A stretch of DNA of 64,000 bases from Aegilops tauschii subsp. strangulata (GCF_002575655.3 NC_053037.3:146641207-146705206), one strand, 5' to 3'; counted from the first letter of the stretch, positions 1 to 12,000 are shown. Translations and numbers: made by a program. Notes: a model not told the origin generated them from the sequence alone.

Positions 1-7
1 GACTCAT

Positions 8-817
8 CATGGTTACAACGTCCTCAAGATGCCAGGGAACCGCGACATCATCATGATCGCCTGCGAGGAGAAGGATGCGGTGTGCTCTCTCGAGCGCGCC
101 TACCAGGCTATGGCAGTCGAGGACCCAGACAACGAAGGCACCATCTACCCTCCCGAGGTTGTCCCCAAGAAGAAGAAGCAGCTGCTCCACCAAGAGCCTC
201 GGGAGAGCAGTGTCTCCAGCGGTACCACCTCAGGACCTGCGCCTACGGATGGAGCGCCTCCCTCTCTCGCATAGGAAGGCACGCCCGGCGCCCCTCTCAG
301 GCTGGGCTCGGGGGCTCTCTTCTGGAGGGCCTCTGACTTAGCAAATATCACGAGGGAGGCGCTCGGACACCACGTGGAGGCGTGCTTCAGTGCGCGTTTC
401 CCCCACGAGGGCAGAAGGCATGGGATGCCAGGTGCTCAGGAGTTCATCACGAAGGCAACCGAGGAGCTTCAAGAGGCCAGAGCCATGCGCGGCGACCGCC
501 GCCCACCACCTGGCGCGGCTCCTTGTCCTGGCAAGGACGACGAGCTACGCGTCTGCGTCAACATTCCAGAGCTCAACACGGCCGCATCCCAGGAGCGCTT
601 ATGGCCATCGTGCGTTGGTCGGTGTGAGGGCCCCCCTCACAGCTACGTCTGCATGCCCTTCGGCCTGCCGAACGCGACTGTTACCTTCCAGCATTGCATG
701 CGGAGCGTTCTAGCGGCTCGGGAGGCCAGGCACCAGGCGGTCCTGGCGGAGATGGCGACGGTTCTTCGCGAGCCCCCTGAGCACCAAGAGCCTCCCGAGG
801 ACCCAGGCGGCTCGTGA
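8..817 (+). pseudogene. Degenerate Gypsy pol remnant (linker and reverse transcriptase palm)
   Basis: The frame through 29-274 begins with a GYNVLKMPG motif, typical of the protease-RT linker of plant Gypsy pol. A second frame at 374-817 contains an LRVCVNIPELN stretch, corresponding to the RT region normally reading like RMCVDYTDLN, and then a CMPFGLPNATVTFQHCM stretch, corresponding to the conserved MPFGLKNA-type block. The catalytic YxDD region, RNase H and integrase are absent, and the frame runs into a proline/glutamate-rich tail before a stop at about 817. This is therefore an internally deleted, frameshifted pol copy. It cannot encode an active polymerase. Confidence 0.75.
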
Positions 818-903
818 GGAGCGAATTCTTCAGCACGCATCTTCAGCTACTCCAACACCTCTTCAGCAATGGTTCTAGGTGACATTTTCCAGTTTATTCA
901 GTT

Positions 904-1079
904 GGGGCGCCCCTCGGGCTGCATTATCCCCAGATCGCATGAGCCTGTCCTTGCGACATGTATCCTTCTGCATCTTTGATTCGCTCTATTGGGGGCGCCC
1001 CTTGGGCTGCATCATCCCCAGGCCGCGTGGGTCCGTCCCTGTGGCATGTATCATTTTGCATCTATCAGAACTAGCTTTA
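904..1079 (+). repeat. 88-bp tandem duplication
   Basis: A unit beginning GGGGCGCCCC at 904 recurs at 992, a period of 88 bp, with about 80% identity by eye. Both copies continue through GGGCTGCAT, a CCCCAG block and a GCATGTATC-like end. It lies in the noncoding stretch between the pol remnant and the antisense ORF. Confidence 0.7.
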
Positions 1080-1454
1080 CCTTCCTCCACGAGATGATTT
1101 ATGTTATCACCTACTTGCTTGTTGCCCTTCGCGGCCTCCCGCGTTGCTGACCAGCCTCCTCCTCATCCTGCAATGGGGGCTACACATGCTGGCATGGTGC
1201 TTGTGCTCGGGTCCGTCCCTACAATGCTGAGAAATCTGAGAGATCGAGCTCTGGCTCGCGGCCTGCCCCGCGCACGTCACCTCACCAGATCCTCAGTGCC
1301 TTCATCTTCTTGCGGAAAGATCAGCGACAGGATAGCAAACACGATTATGAGATATATTCTCCTCTCGGACTAACCCGCAGGAATCTCCAGAGCTTAACTA
1401 CAGGCAGTCCTGCCGGCCGCCCCTTTTTCACGCGATTCGCTTGCGCGTTAAAGG

Positions 1455-1985
1455 GGGGCTCCTGAGCACCGCGCCTCAGGAGCTCCTACTGACTCTCCAG
1501 CCCTCGCCCCTAGCCTTGACCACGGCATCACGATCTGGCATACCAGCGGTGGCTGAGCCTCGCTTGAGGGTTGGGACCCGAGGACGCAGAGCATTCAGAT
1601 AAGCGAGAAAAGGGAGGCCAGCGTGAGCCCTACCTGGTAGCACCACCGCTAAAGTGCAAATCGGGCGCCGCACAAAGGAATCACCACAGGCTCATACAGA
1701 TAAGTTACCTATATGAATCAGTGCGAACCCGCTGCCTGGAATTTTCGACTTTCGTAATCTCGCTCCAGCAATGCCACTTCCCTTTTCGGCCTACAGGGAG
1801 CTGCTTGCACGCCAAAGGGGACCTCTTGAGCATCGCGCCTCAGGAGCTCTTACCGGACCTCGGGCCACTCACCCCCTGGCCTTGACTGCGGCATCGCGAC
1901 CTGGCATACCAGCGACGGCCGAAGCCTGCCTGGGGACTGGGACCTGCCGGCATAGAGCGCTAAGCTACCGCGAGAACGAAAAGGG
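1455..1985 (+). repeat. Two diverged copies of a ~364-bp unit in Gypsy noncoding region
   Basis: The block starting TGAGCACCGCGCCTCAGGAG at 1463 recurs as TGAGCATCGCGCCTCAGGAG at 1827. In both copies it is followed by a CCTTGAC, GGCATC, TGGCATACCAGCG series and then a GCGAGAA-type motif. The rest of 818-2040 holds no recognisable coding sequence. Such repeats are usual in the long untranslated region of Tat Gypsy elements. Confidence 0.65.
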
Positions 1986-2213
1986 GGAACAATACCGAAG
2001 TGGTACACACAGTCACAATCTTATACTAGGAGTAATAAACATCAGAGCAAAAGCATTACAAGTTCCTTACATACCCCGATGGGGTTTTTCTCGATTCCTC
2101 GTAGGGAACAAAAGAAGAAAAACCTCAAGATGCCCTGGCTGCGGGCATCACCGTCAACGCCGTCATCAACAGTGGGCCACGTGAGGCCGACGCCAACCCC
2201 ACCCAGATCATCG

Positions 2214-2983
2214 TCAACGCCGAGTGGACGCCGCTGCCGCGCTCCGGGCATGGAGAGAGCTCGGTGGCATGGAGCTGTTATCGCTCGACTCCGGAGACTC
2301 GCTAGGCTCGGGAGAGTCGTTGGACTCCCGGGAGTCGTCGCTGCTGCTGGACGAGCTGTCGACAGGCCCGAAGGCAGGCTCGGCGCCTGCAGCCGCGCCA
2401 CGCAGGCCGCTGCCTCCAGTACAGCACTCCAGGTGGCGCCATCGTACTCGAAGTGGATGGCAAGGGCCCCCTCCGCGCGGCAGGCGCGGGCGACCTCGCC
2501 CCATCCTCGGGTCATGAAGATCTTGCCTTGGGGGACGACCTCGACCTCCGCCCCCGTGGCCAGACTACAGCACTCGGCGTGCTGCAGCCATAGCTCAAGT
2601 GGCCACCTCGGCGGTATCTCCTCGGCGAAGAACCGCGGGAGCTAGATCCACGTGCGCGGTGGCATCGCCACCCACACCACGAACTCGTGCGAGGAGCCTT
2701 CAGCGTGGGTTCACGGGCCAGCAGCCCGTGCGACCTCAGCCTGGCCACCACGACCGTGGCTTGCACGACGCGAGGCGCTGCCGCCTTCTCCGGAGCCTTG
2801 CGCTTGGGCGTACAGAGGGAGCAGGAAGCCAGGCGGAGGCCGCTTGTACCAAGGTCGCGTCACCTCTAGCCCCTCGCCAACGTTGCGGGGACGGCTGAGC
2901 CTCTTCTTTGGTGGAAGTGGCCACTGCTCCTCACGAGGGGTTTTCCCTTTCTTCGCGGCGGAGAACCTCCTAATCGGTGCCAT
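2214..2983 (-). pseudogene. Antisense ORF of the Gypsy element with a B3-like domain, broken
   Basis: The minus-strand frame starts at an ATG at 2983 (MAPIRRFSAAKKGK) and continues through a basic N-terminus. It then shows HEFVVWVAMPPRTWI, LPRFFAEEIPPRW and GKIFMTRGWGE, followed by HFEYDGATW. The pattern (LPRFF near the start, then FMTRGW, then a xxFEYDG strand) resembles the plant B3 DNA-binding fold of the REM type; this is a by-eye inference. Two in-frame stops interrupt it (2711-2713 and 2642-2644), and a frameshift near 2430 moves the frame into a serine/aspartate/proline-rich acidic tail that ends at 2214. It is read against pol, between pol and the 3' LTR, where Tat elements carry antisense ORFs. 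It could be a nuclear DNA-binding protein remnant; nothing here shows expression. Confidence 0.62.
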
Positions 2984-3309
2984 GGGTGCCGCGGCAAGAC
3001 GGCGAGGCGAGAAGGAAGAAGAAGGAGCGGGTGGCGAGAAGACAGAGACGAGCAAGGGGGCTCCACCCCTCTCCTAATTTATAGCCGGAAGGAGGCCAAC
3101 CGCCGGCCTCCACGATCGCACATAATGATGATTTTTCTCTGCATGCAGCAGGGTCTCGTCAAGTCAAATGGTTTCCGAGCAGCATGGGGAAGTGGAGGCG
3201 CCCACGTCCCATCAATCACCACGCGTCGACCGAGGCCGCAGGCGGTTGGGGCCCGCGGCGCTCCGCACTTGCCCTTTGGCTTCGGCTCGAAGCCAAGTTC
3301 GAGCACGCC

Positions 3310-3326
3310 TTGGGCCCGGGGGCTAC
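3310..3326 (+). other. Polypurine tract of the Gypsy element
   Basis: TTGGGCCCGGGGGCTAC sits immediately before the LTR start TGTCGG. The purine-rich stretch directly abutting the 3' LTR is the primer for plus-strand synthesis in LTR retrotransposons. Confidence 0.75.
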
Positions 3327-4205
3327 TGTCGGCGTCCTGGGAACGGGGGTACCCAGACATGCCTGCCTGCGGCCCATGGCGTGGCTCCGCCGGCGGCCCG
3401 GTATGGCCCAGCTTCAGCAACAACAACTCAAGACCCTCGTGAGGGGCCACGCCTCGCGAGGCGGATGACACCAAGACCTCCACGCAGGGCGGCCTCCCCA
3501 GGCTAGTTCCCGAGGAGCAGAGATATCAATGCAAGCTGCACCTCGCAAGGTTCACATGATGTGAGTCGTGACGACCAAGGCCTGGCGGGCGCCAGCGGGC
3601 GCAGTGTACCAGTTTCCTCTTTGGTGCTAAGGAGGCAAGGCAGGGTCCCGAGGAATCAAGCAAAGGTTTTCATATCGGTGCAACGAGACCAAGACCGCCA
3701 GGACGGCAGGACGGAGGTCATCACGGAGCCCACCACAGCGTCACCACCAGAGGCTTTTGCAGGCGAAGACTACTTTTGTCAGGATAACTTGTGCTAGTTG
3801 TCTCCCTTTGAATTTGGTCGTTGTGGGATCCCTTCCCGCCTACATTTGGGAAGAGGACCAAGGCCACTATAAATAGGACTTAGCCACCACCATAGAGGGG
3901 GACGGATCCATTCCACCCTGACCACCTCACCAGCTCATCGAGCCAATAACACCTAACCTCCTGAGGTTGTTCTACCACTGTACTAGTTCATCCCCAACCC
4001 TTCGAGGCAATCCACCACAAAGCTGGAGTAGGGTATTACACCGCAAGGTGGCCCAAACCAGGATAAACTGTTGTGTCTCTCTGTCCCTTGGGTTCGTTGA
4101 GCTAGGCCTTGGAATTGTTGAGCAGGCAGACTGGGGAGGACGAGTTCTTCGCACGCACCCCAGAGTTCGAACCTCTCATGGGTCTGCGGAACCCCGAATC
4201 CAACA
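3327..4205 (+). repeat. 3' LTR (879 bp) of the Gypsy element
   Basis: It begins TGTCGGCGTCCTGGGAACGG and ends CGAATCCAACA, giving the canonical TG...CA ends, with a polypurine tract just upstream. A TATA-like CTATAAATAGG at about 3869 would be the element's promoter. Sequence character changes abruptly after 4205. The 5' LTR is outside the window, so divergence and age cannot be measured here. Confidence 0.82.
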
Positions 4206-4980
4206 ATATAACTTCAAACAAAACTCCCCTAGGATTGTTGTTAGTTGGACGGTACCTGTTGTTTCGGACCAGCCGTGGAATGTGCTTGTTGGTGGAGGGG
4301 GAGTATAAACTTTACCATTCTGTTTGGGAACTGCCTATAATGTATCTAGCATGGAAGATACCGAGATCTCTTGGTTGTTACGTTCACAAGGAAAGCATAC
4401 CTCTCAAAATTATATTCATCTCTGTTTTAAAAGCTCGAGCTCTGGCACCTCTACAAATCCCTGCTTCCCTCTGCGAAGGGCCTATCTATTTACTTTTATT
4501 GCTGAGTCATCATCCTCTTATAAAAAGCACCAGTTAGAGAGCACCACTGTCATTTGTATGTGTTGTTATTAATTGATGTTGAGTATGACTGTGACTGGAT
4601 CTCCTTTGTCATGAATTACAATGAATAGTCAGTCCTAATTCTTCAAGGCTCAGGGGTGCTCTGCATTTAAGTTTTCCGGTCTTAGAAAGGGCTAGCGAGA
4701 TACCATCTTGTTATATCATATCATGATTGTTTTGAAGAAGTGTTGTCATCAGAGATTTATTATTATTACTCCCTAGTTGATTATGCCTTTGATATGAGTA
4801 AATGTGAGACCTAAATGTTATTGTGAATATGGTTAGTTCATGATCTTTGCTGAAAATTTGAATGTTGGTTTTACATATTTGCAACAAGATCAAACAGAGT
4901 TCGTAAAAGTTTTTCTTTATCACTTTCAGTTTGTCAACTGAATTGCTTGAGGACAAGCAATGGGTTAAGCTTGGGGGAGT
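4206..4980 (+). other. Noncoding 3' internal region of the LTR element
   Basis: About 775 bp without a credible gene. Short ORFs here match no family I recognise. The stretch runs directly into the polypurine tract and the LTR, as expected of a 3' untranslated leader. Confidence 0.6.
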
Positions 4981-7114
4981 TGATACGTCTCCATCGTATC
5001 TACTTTTCCAAACTCGTTTGCCCTTGTTTTGGACTCTAATTTGCATGGTTTGAATGGAACTAACCCGGACTGACGCTGTTTTCAGCAGAATTGCCTTGGT
5101 GTTATTTTTGTGTAGAAATAAAAGTTCTCGGAATGACCTGAAACTTCACAGAGAATATTTTTGGAATAAATAAAAAATATTGGCGAAAGAATCAACCAGA
5201 GGGGACCCACTGGCTATCCACAAGGGTGGAGTGCGCGCCCCCTGCCTTGTGGGTCCCCTGGACCTCCACCGACCTCAACTCCAACTCCATATATTCACAT
5301 TCGGGGAGAGAAGGATTCATCACGTTTTACGATACGGAGCCGCCGCCACCTCCTGTTCTTCATCGGGAGGGCAGATCTGGATTCCGTTTAGGGCTCCGAA
5401 GAGGGGAAATCGTCGCCATCATCATCACCAACCTTCCTCCATCACCAATTTCATGATGCTCACCGTCGTGCGTGAGTAAATCCATTGTAGGGTTGCCGGA
5501 CGATGATGGGTTGGATGAGATTTATCATGTAATTGAGTTAGTTTTGTTCGGGTTTGATCCCTAGTATCCACTATGTTCTGAGATTGATGTTGCTATGACT
5601 TTGCTATGCTTAATGCTTGTCACTAGGGCCGGGTGCCATGATTTCAGATATGAACCTATTATGTTTTCATGAATATATTTGTGTTCTAGATCCTATCTTC
5701 CAAGTTGTAGACACCTATTACAAGTTATGATCCGCATACCCCAAGGTAACAATAATTGGGATTCTTTCCAGCGATTATCGTAGTTTGAGGAGTTCATGTA
5801 TTCACTAAGTGTTAATGCTTTGGTCCAGTTCTCTATTAAAAGGAGGCCTTGATATCCCTTAGTTTCCATTAGGACCCCGCTGCCACGGGAGGGTAGGACA
5901 GAAGATGTCATGCAAGTTCTTTTCCATAAGCACGTATGACTATATTCGGAATACATGCTTACATTATATTGATGAATTGGAGCTAGTTCTGTGTCACCCT
6001 AGGTTATAACTTGAAAGATCGTGGATGTCGCCTAGAGGGGGGTGAATAGGCGTTTTAAAATAATTACGGTTTAGGCTTGAACAAATGCGGAATAAACCTA
6101 GCGGTTAATTTGACAAGCACAAAACCTACAACAACTAGGCTCACCTATGTGCACCAACGACTTATGCTAAGCAAGATAAACAACTAAGTGATAGCAAGAT
6201 ATATGACAAGAAACAATATGGCTATCACAAAGTAAAGTGCATAAGTAAAGGGTTCGGGTAAGAGATAACCGAGACACGCGGAGACGACGATGTATCCCGA
6301 AGTTCACACCCTTGCGGATGCTAATCTCCGTTTGGAGCGGTGTGGAGGCACAATGCTCCCCAAGAAGCCACTAGGGCCACCGTAATCTCCTCATGCCCTC
6401 GCACAATGCAAGATGCCGTGATTCCACTAAGGGACCCTTGAGGGCGGTCACCGAACCCGTACAAATGGCAACCCTTGGGGGCGGTCACCGAACCCGTACA
6501 CTCTGGCAACCCTTGGGGGCGGTCACCGGTACCCATCAAATTGCTCGGGGCGATCTCCACAACCTAATTGGAGACCCCGACGCTTGCCCGGAGCTTTACA
6601 CCACAATGATTGAGCTCCGAACACCACCAACCGTCTAGGGCACCCAAGCACCCAAGAGGAACAAGCTCAAGGGCACCAAGCACCCAAGAGTAATAAGCTT
6701 CTCAACTTGTAACTTCCACGTATCACCGTGGAGAACTCAAACCGATGCACCAAATGCAATGGCAAGGGCACACGGAGTGCCCAAGTCCTTCTCTCTCAAA
6801 TCCCACCGAAGCAACTAATGCTAGGGAGGAAAAAGAGAGGAAGAACAAGAAGGAGAACACCAAGAACTCCAAGATCTAGATCCAAGGGGTTCCCCTCACA
6901 TAGAGGAGAAAGTGATTGGTGGAAATGTGGATCTAGATCTCCTCTCTCTTTTCCCTCAAAACTAGCAAGAATCCATGGAGGGATTGAGAGTTAGCAAGCT
7001 CGAAGAAGGTCAACAATGGGGGAAGAACACGAGCTCAAAAGATAAGGTTCATTGGGGAAGAAGACCCCCTTTTATAAAAGGGGAAAAATCCAACCGTTAT
7101 GTGCTCAGCCCGCA

Positions 7115-7572
7115 CACGAGCGGTACTACCGCTCCACGAGCGGTACTACCGCTCTGGCGGAAGAAGCAGGGAAAAGGAGCAACCAAACATGAACCTTGGG
7201 GCGGTAGTACCGCTTATAAGCGGTACTACCGCGCACCCCAGCGGTACTACCGCTGGAGGAGCAGAACACGGGACCAAAAATGCAGTAGTGGTACTACCGC
7301 CCGACCGGAGCGGTACTACCGCTTATAGGCGGTACTACCGCCCATCAGGGCGGTACTACCGCTTATAGGTGGAACTGCCGTGCCTCACTGCCGTGCAACT
7401 ACTGCAAAACTCGACACGAAAAATGCAAGACCCAAAATCGAGGTGGTACCAGCGCGGAACCGTAGCCGTACTACCGCTTATGGCCATAGGCGGTACTACC
7501 GCTTTGGACAGCGGTACTACCGCTTGGGGCGATAAGCGGTACTGCCGCTCTGGCCGCGGTACTACCGCTAGG
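7115..7572. repeat. Cluster of GCGGTACTACCGC palindromes
   Basis: I count 11 copies with the perfect core GCGGTA-C/G-TACCGC and at least four degenerate ones between 7115 and 7572. They are irregularly spaced and often flanked by TTATA. Each core is self-complementary except at its central base, so each strand can fold into many small hairpins or pair copies with one another. Confidence 0.8.
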
Positions 7573-8110
7573 AAACCAAAACTGCCATAACTTCTGCATA
7601 TGAGCTCCGAATTGAGCAAACTCAAGCTTGTTGGATTGAGAAAGACGAGTAGCATCAAAACAGCCGAGAAGAACCGGCATAACCTCCAACATCGAAAACA
7701 TCATAGAAGATGCGAGTGAACTCCATTTTCGATGAACTCGAGCTTGTCATCAAGATGACCATAAGCTCCAAAACTCACAAAGAGAAGAACCAAACAAGAA
7801 CCAACAAAGATGATGCAAGGATGCAATGGTTTGAGCTCTCTATGAATGATACGATCAAGCTACTCATCGAGAGCCCCCCTTGATAGTACGGCAATCGATC
7901 CTATAACCCGGTCTCCCAACTACCAACATGAGACCGGTAAAATAGAAAACCTATCAAGAGCAAACCTTTGCCTTGCACATGGTCCACTTGAGCTAGATGA
8001 TGACGATCTTGACTCCCTCAAGTTGGACCAACTTTCTTGGTTGTGTTGGCTCGATGAAGACTAGTTGATTGCTCCCCCATACTCCACTATGGGTGAGCCA
8101 CTCTTCCGCA

Positions 8111-8292
8111 CATCTTCACCAGTCCATTGTCACCACAATGGACGGCAAGCTTCAAGCATTTGATCTCGTCATGATGCTTCACTTGAACTTGCGCACCGCA
8201 ACATCTTCACAAGTCCATTGTCGCCACAATGGACGGCAAGCTTCAAGCATTTGATCTCTTCATGATGCTTCACTTGAACTTGCACACCGCAA
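8111..8292 (+). repeat. 91-bp tandem duplication
   Basis: CATCTTCACCAGTCCATTGT at 8111 recurs as CATCTTCACAAGTCCATTGT at 8202. The copies differ at only a few bases through CAATGGACGGCAAGCTTCAA and a GATGCTTCACTTGAACTTG end. Confidence 0.85.
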
Positions 8293-9093
8293 CCTAACCC
8301 CACAAAGAACTCTCACGAAGATCATGGGTTAGTACACAAAGCGTAATTGACAATGCTTACCACACCATGGGATCGCTTGATCCCTCTCGGTACATCTTGT
8401 GCGCTTTGTGTGTTGATCAACTTGATTCACTCTTGACTTAGTCTTGATCAACCTTGACTCTTTCCAACTCTCTTCATTTGGATGATGTCTTGAAGGTAAA
8501 CATGAATGACCACACAATCTTCTTCTTCAAGACATGCTTGCAATAAGTTCTACTCTCACATGACCAATCTTTGGATAATTCCTTAATAACACCTTGGTCA
8601 CCACATAAACTCCTTGAAACCAACACATGGACTTCAAGAACTGCCTATGGACAAATCCTTCAAATATAACTCAAGGCAACCATTAGTCCATAGAGATTGT
8701 CATCAATTACCAAAACCAAACATGGGGGCACCGCATGTTCTTTCATAACTGTTGCATGATGAATGCCATCCGACATAATTATCCATCGTTAATCCATTGC
8801 CTACGAGCTTTTCACATATTTATATTTGCTACGTATGTTACTTTGCCATTGCCACTGTTACAATTGCTACAAAACTGGTATTGTTACTTTTTCCACCGTT
8901 ACCGTTACTTCCATACTACTTTGCTACTAAACACTTTGCTGCAGATATTAAGTCTTTCAGGTGTGGTTGAATTGACAACTCAGCTGCTAATACTTAAGAA
9001 TATTCTTTGGCTCCCCTTGTGTCGAATCAATAAATTTGGGTTGAATACTCTACCCTCGAAAATTGTTGCGATCTCCTATACTTATGGGTTTCA

Positions 9094-12000
9094 AGCAGTT
9101 GTACGGGGCGCCCGCCCCTCCCGCGCCACCCGCCAATCGGCGCCGCGGAGGCCGGCGCGGTGGCCAGCAACAGCCGCAGGCCGCGGGGCCTCCTCCTCAT
9201 CAGCAGCATCCCCAGGCGCCTCCTCCGTGGGCCGGCGGGTACAACCCGTGGACCATGTCATCCATGCATACACCATGCCGGTCCCATAGGCACCGGCGCC
9301 GACCCTTCTCGTGCCGTACCCTCCGGCGCATCAGGTGTACTACGCGGCTCCGCAACCCTATGGAGGGTACCCGCCGTCGCAGCTCAGTGGCGACTACGGC
9401 TTCCCGATGGTGTCTCCGTCACCTTCACCGGCGCTGCCACCGGCGCCTTGGGACCCGATGCTTCTCGCCGCACTGCACACCGCCCCTACGCCGAACAACT
9501 ACACTGGAGGCGGTGATTGGTACATGGACACCGGGGCCACTGCTCACATGTTTGCTCATCCTGGTAATCTTTCCTCTTTCGCTCCCGTCGCCACCGCCCA
9601 CCGCATCATTATCGGTAACAGTTCCACCCTCCCTATTACACATGTCGGGCACACTTCATTTCCTTCTAATTCCATGCCTTTATCTTTGTCTAACATACTT
9701 GTGTCACCTCATCTTATTAAGAACCTTATTTCCGTTCGTTGTTTCACTCATGAAAATCATGTTACTTTTGAATTTGACGAGCTTGGTTTTTGTGTCAAGG
9801 TCGCTCGAACCAGGATGGTACTTCACCGATGTGACATCCCTGACGAGCTCTATCTGGTGCATCCACCTTCCTCCACCACCACCGCACCGGTCGCCCTCTT
9901 CGCTGGCGTTGATCTCTGGCACACTCGTCTGGGTCATCCCAACCCCGTCACCCTTCATCATATTATTAGGAGTTTCAATTGTAATAAGATAGAGGATAAC
10001 ACTTGTCATGCTTGTCGTGTCGGCAAACACATTCGTCTTCCGTTTAATAACTCCACCACCATTGCTTCTTTTCCTTTTCAGTTGATTCATAGTGATGTGT
10101 GGACCTCTCCAGTTCCTAGTAATTCAGGTTATTTATATTATCTGGTTATTCTTGATGATTACTCTCATTATGTGTGGACTTTTCCTTTGCGACGAAAGTC
10201 GGATGCACTTTCCACCCTGAGGGCTTTTTACTCCTATGTCAGCATGCAGTTTGGGCGTCCCATTCTTGCTCTTCAGACTGACAATGGAAAAGAGTTTGAC
10301 AATCTTGCTTTCCGCACTTTTTTGTCGCACCATGGCACCATTTTCCGTCTCACTTGCCCATATACTTCACAGCAGAACGGTCGAGCCGAACGCTTCCTTC
10401 GCACTCTGAATGACTGCATTCACACGCTCCTGTTTCATGCTAACGTGCCGCCTCGCTTCTGGCTGGACGCACTTGTTACTGCATCACTAATCCTTAACCT
10501 CCGGCCCTATCACCCGCGATGGAACTACGCACCTCACCACCTACTCTACGGTACGCCACCTTCTTATGATGGTTTGCGTATCTTTGGGTATCTATGTTAT
10601 CCTAGCACTGCCGACATTTCTCCTCATAAACTTGCACCACGTTCTGTTGCATGCATCTTCATCGGCTACCCTTCCAACTCCAAGGGCTATCAGTGCTACG
10701 ATGCCGTCTCCCACCGCGTGTTCACCTCCCGGCACGTTTACTTTGAGGAGCATGTGTTTCCGTTTCAGCAGGTACCTCTAGTTGTCCCTCCTGCCATTGA
10801 TGATGTGGGACCCTCGGTGTCCCGCCCGGGGCGCTCGCGCGCTGCCCTCGGCCCGCCCCTGGCTTTGAGGCGCGTCACCCATCTCCAGCTGCCTCCGGGC
10901 CCAGCACCGGCCCCACCTCAATGCCATCTTTCGGCTTGGCGTCCGCCTCGCCGCTGCCCTCCGACACGATGGCCCATGCCGGCCCGATGTTTGAGCCGCC
11001 CTCCGCCGCTCCATCGCCGCCGTCGCCGACCGCGGCCCCGGCTCCCGCGGCGCCCCCTTCGACCGCGGCCTCGTCAGCCAGCGGGTCGGCCCCGCCCGCA
11101 GACCGGGCTCCCGCGGCCCCGCCTTCGGCCGTGGCCTCGTCGCCCCCTGGCGCCCCTTCACCGGTGGCTGCAGACTCACCACCCGCGATCAGCCCGGTCA
11201 ACCGCGCCCGTACGGGCGTTTTTTGCCCGAGCTTGCACTATGCTTTGGACGAGTACGTCCACACGGCATCCACCTCTACGCCGTTGCCTTTGTCGTCCTC
11301 CGTTCGAGCCACTCTTCGTGACACGCTCTGGATGGCTGCGATGCAAGAAGAGTTTGATGCCTTGCTGCGCAACCGGACGTGGCAGCTTCTTCCCCGTCCC
11401 CGACACGCTAACGTGATTACCGGGAAGTGGGTCTTCAAACACAAGCTCCGTCCCGATGGTACCCTTGACCGCTATATATATAAAGCGCGCTGGATTGTTC
11501 GTAGTTTCCGGCAACATGCTGGCATCGACTTCACCGACACCTTCGCTCCGGTTGTTAAGCCCGGGATGATCCGCACGGTTCTCCACCTTGCGGTCTCCCG
11601 TGCCTGGCCGGTGCACCAGATGGACGTCTCCAACGCCTTCCTCCATGGTCACCTCGAGGAGTAGGTCTTCTGCCAGCAGCCCACGGGGTTTGTTGATCCA
11701 GCACATCTCGACCACGTGTGTCTGCTCTCGCAGTCCTTGTACGGACTCAAGCAGGCTCCTCGCACTTGGTACCAGCGCATCCCGACATTTCTTCACCAGC
11801 TCAGGTTTCGCTCTACCTGCTCGGATGCATCGTTGTTCGTCTATTACCAGGGCTCCGACACTGCATATTTGCTCCTTTATGTCGACGACATCATCCTGAC
11901 GGCATGTACGGCTGGTCTTCTCAGTTAGCTCATTGACCGTCTTCGCGCTGAGTTTGCCATCAAGGACTTGGGTCCTTTGCACTAGTTCCTCAGTGTTGAG

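Larger units (their letters stand above)
1..4205 (+). mobile_element. 3' part of a decayed Gypsy (Tat-like) LTR retrotransposon
   Basis: In plus orientation this segment reads pol remnant, noncoding repeats, antisense ORF, polypurine tract and 3' LTR. The order 'pol, then an antisense ORF, then the 3' LTR' is known for the Tat lineage of Gypsy elements (RIRE2, Grande, Retand). The 5' half lies outside the window. After the last LTR base the sequence changes to the 3' untranslated region of another LTR element, so this copy was inserted there; ATATA at 4206-4210 would be the right-hand target duplication, but its left mate is not visible. Pol has lost most of RT, RNase H and integrase. The family resembles GC-rich Triticeae Gypsy elements, but I do not assign a name. 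Confidence 0.82.
6012..8745. mobile_element. Solo LTR (2.73 kb), TGAAAG...CTTTCA, TSD TAACT
   Basis: It begins TGAAAGATCGTGGATGTCGCC and ends GCATGTTCTTTCA. It is flanked by perfect 5-bp duplications TAACT at 6007-6011 and 8746-8750, and the empty site can be read from the related LTR at 13123-14523. There is no internal copy of the ends, no polypurine tract and no coding domain, so a solo LTR is the simplest reading; a short non-autonomous element with unusual structure is possible. Small ORFs inside appear to be chance. It contains a palindrome cluster and a 91-bp duplication, listed separately. Family not named. Confidence 0.75.
4206..9093 (+). mobile_element. 3' portion of an LTR retrotransposon (TGATACGTCTCC family), nested
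   Basis: Positions 4206-4980 are noncoding internal sequence ending in an AAGCTTGGGGGAGT polypurine tract. The 3' LTR follows from 4981, is interrupted at 6012-8745, and ends at about 9093. The TGATACGTCTCC...TATCA LTR type is common in wheat and is generally placed with Athila-like Gypsy elements; no coding domain is in the window, so the superfamily is inferred. The bases after the LTR (AGCAG, 9094-9098) are Copia gag-like sequence, suggesting that this element was inserted into that Copia. The left part of this element lies beyond the Gypsy insertion at 4205. Confidence 0.72.
4981..9093 (+). repeat. 3' LTR, split into 4981-6011 and 8746-9093 by a solo LTR
   Basis: The LTR starts TGATACGTCTCCATCG. 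The same sequence in reverse complement forms the solo LTR at 13123-14523, which allows alignment by eye. The halves rejoin across the insertion: GGTTATAACT on the left and TAACTGTTGCATG on the right, against the uninterrupted reverse copy GTTATAACTTTTGCATG. The terminal part reads TATACTTATGGGTTTCA, apparently one base short of the expected GGGTTATCA end. Joined length is about 1.37 kb against 1.40 kb for the other copy. Confidence 0.8.

Noticed and set aside
9094..9310. 5'-truncated Copia caused by template switching
   Set aside because: The abutting LTR ends almost exactly at its expected terminus, so a nested insertion splitting the Copia is the simpler reading, although the left part is not in view.
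9063..9992. 309-codon frame
   Set aside because: Shadow of the Copia gag/protease frame that carries WYMDTGATAHM; spans an element boundary.
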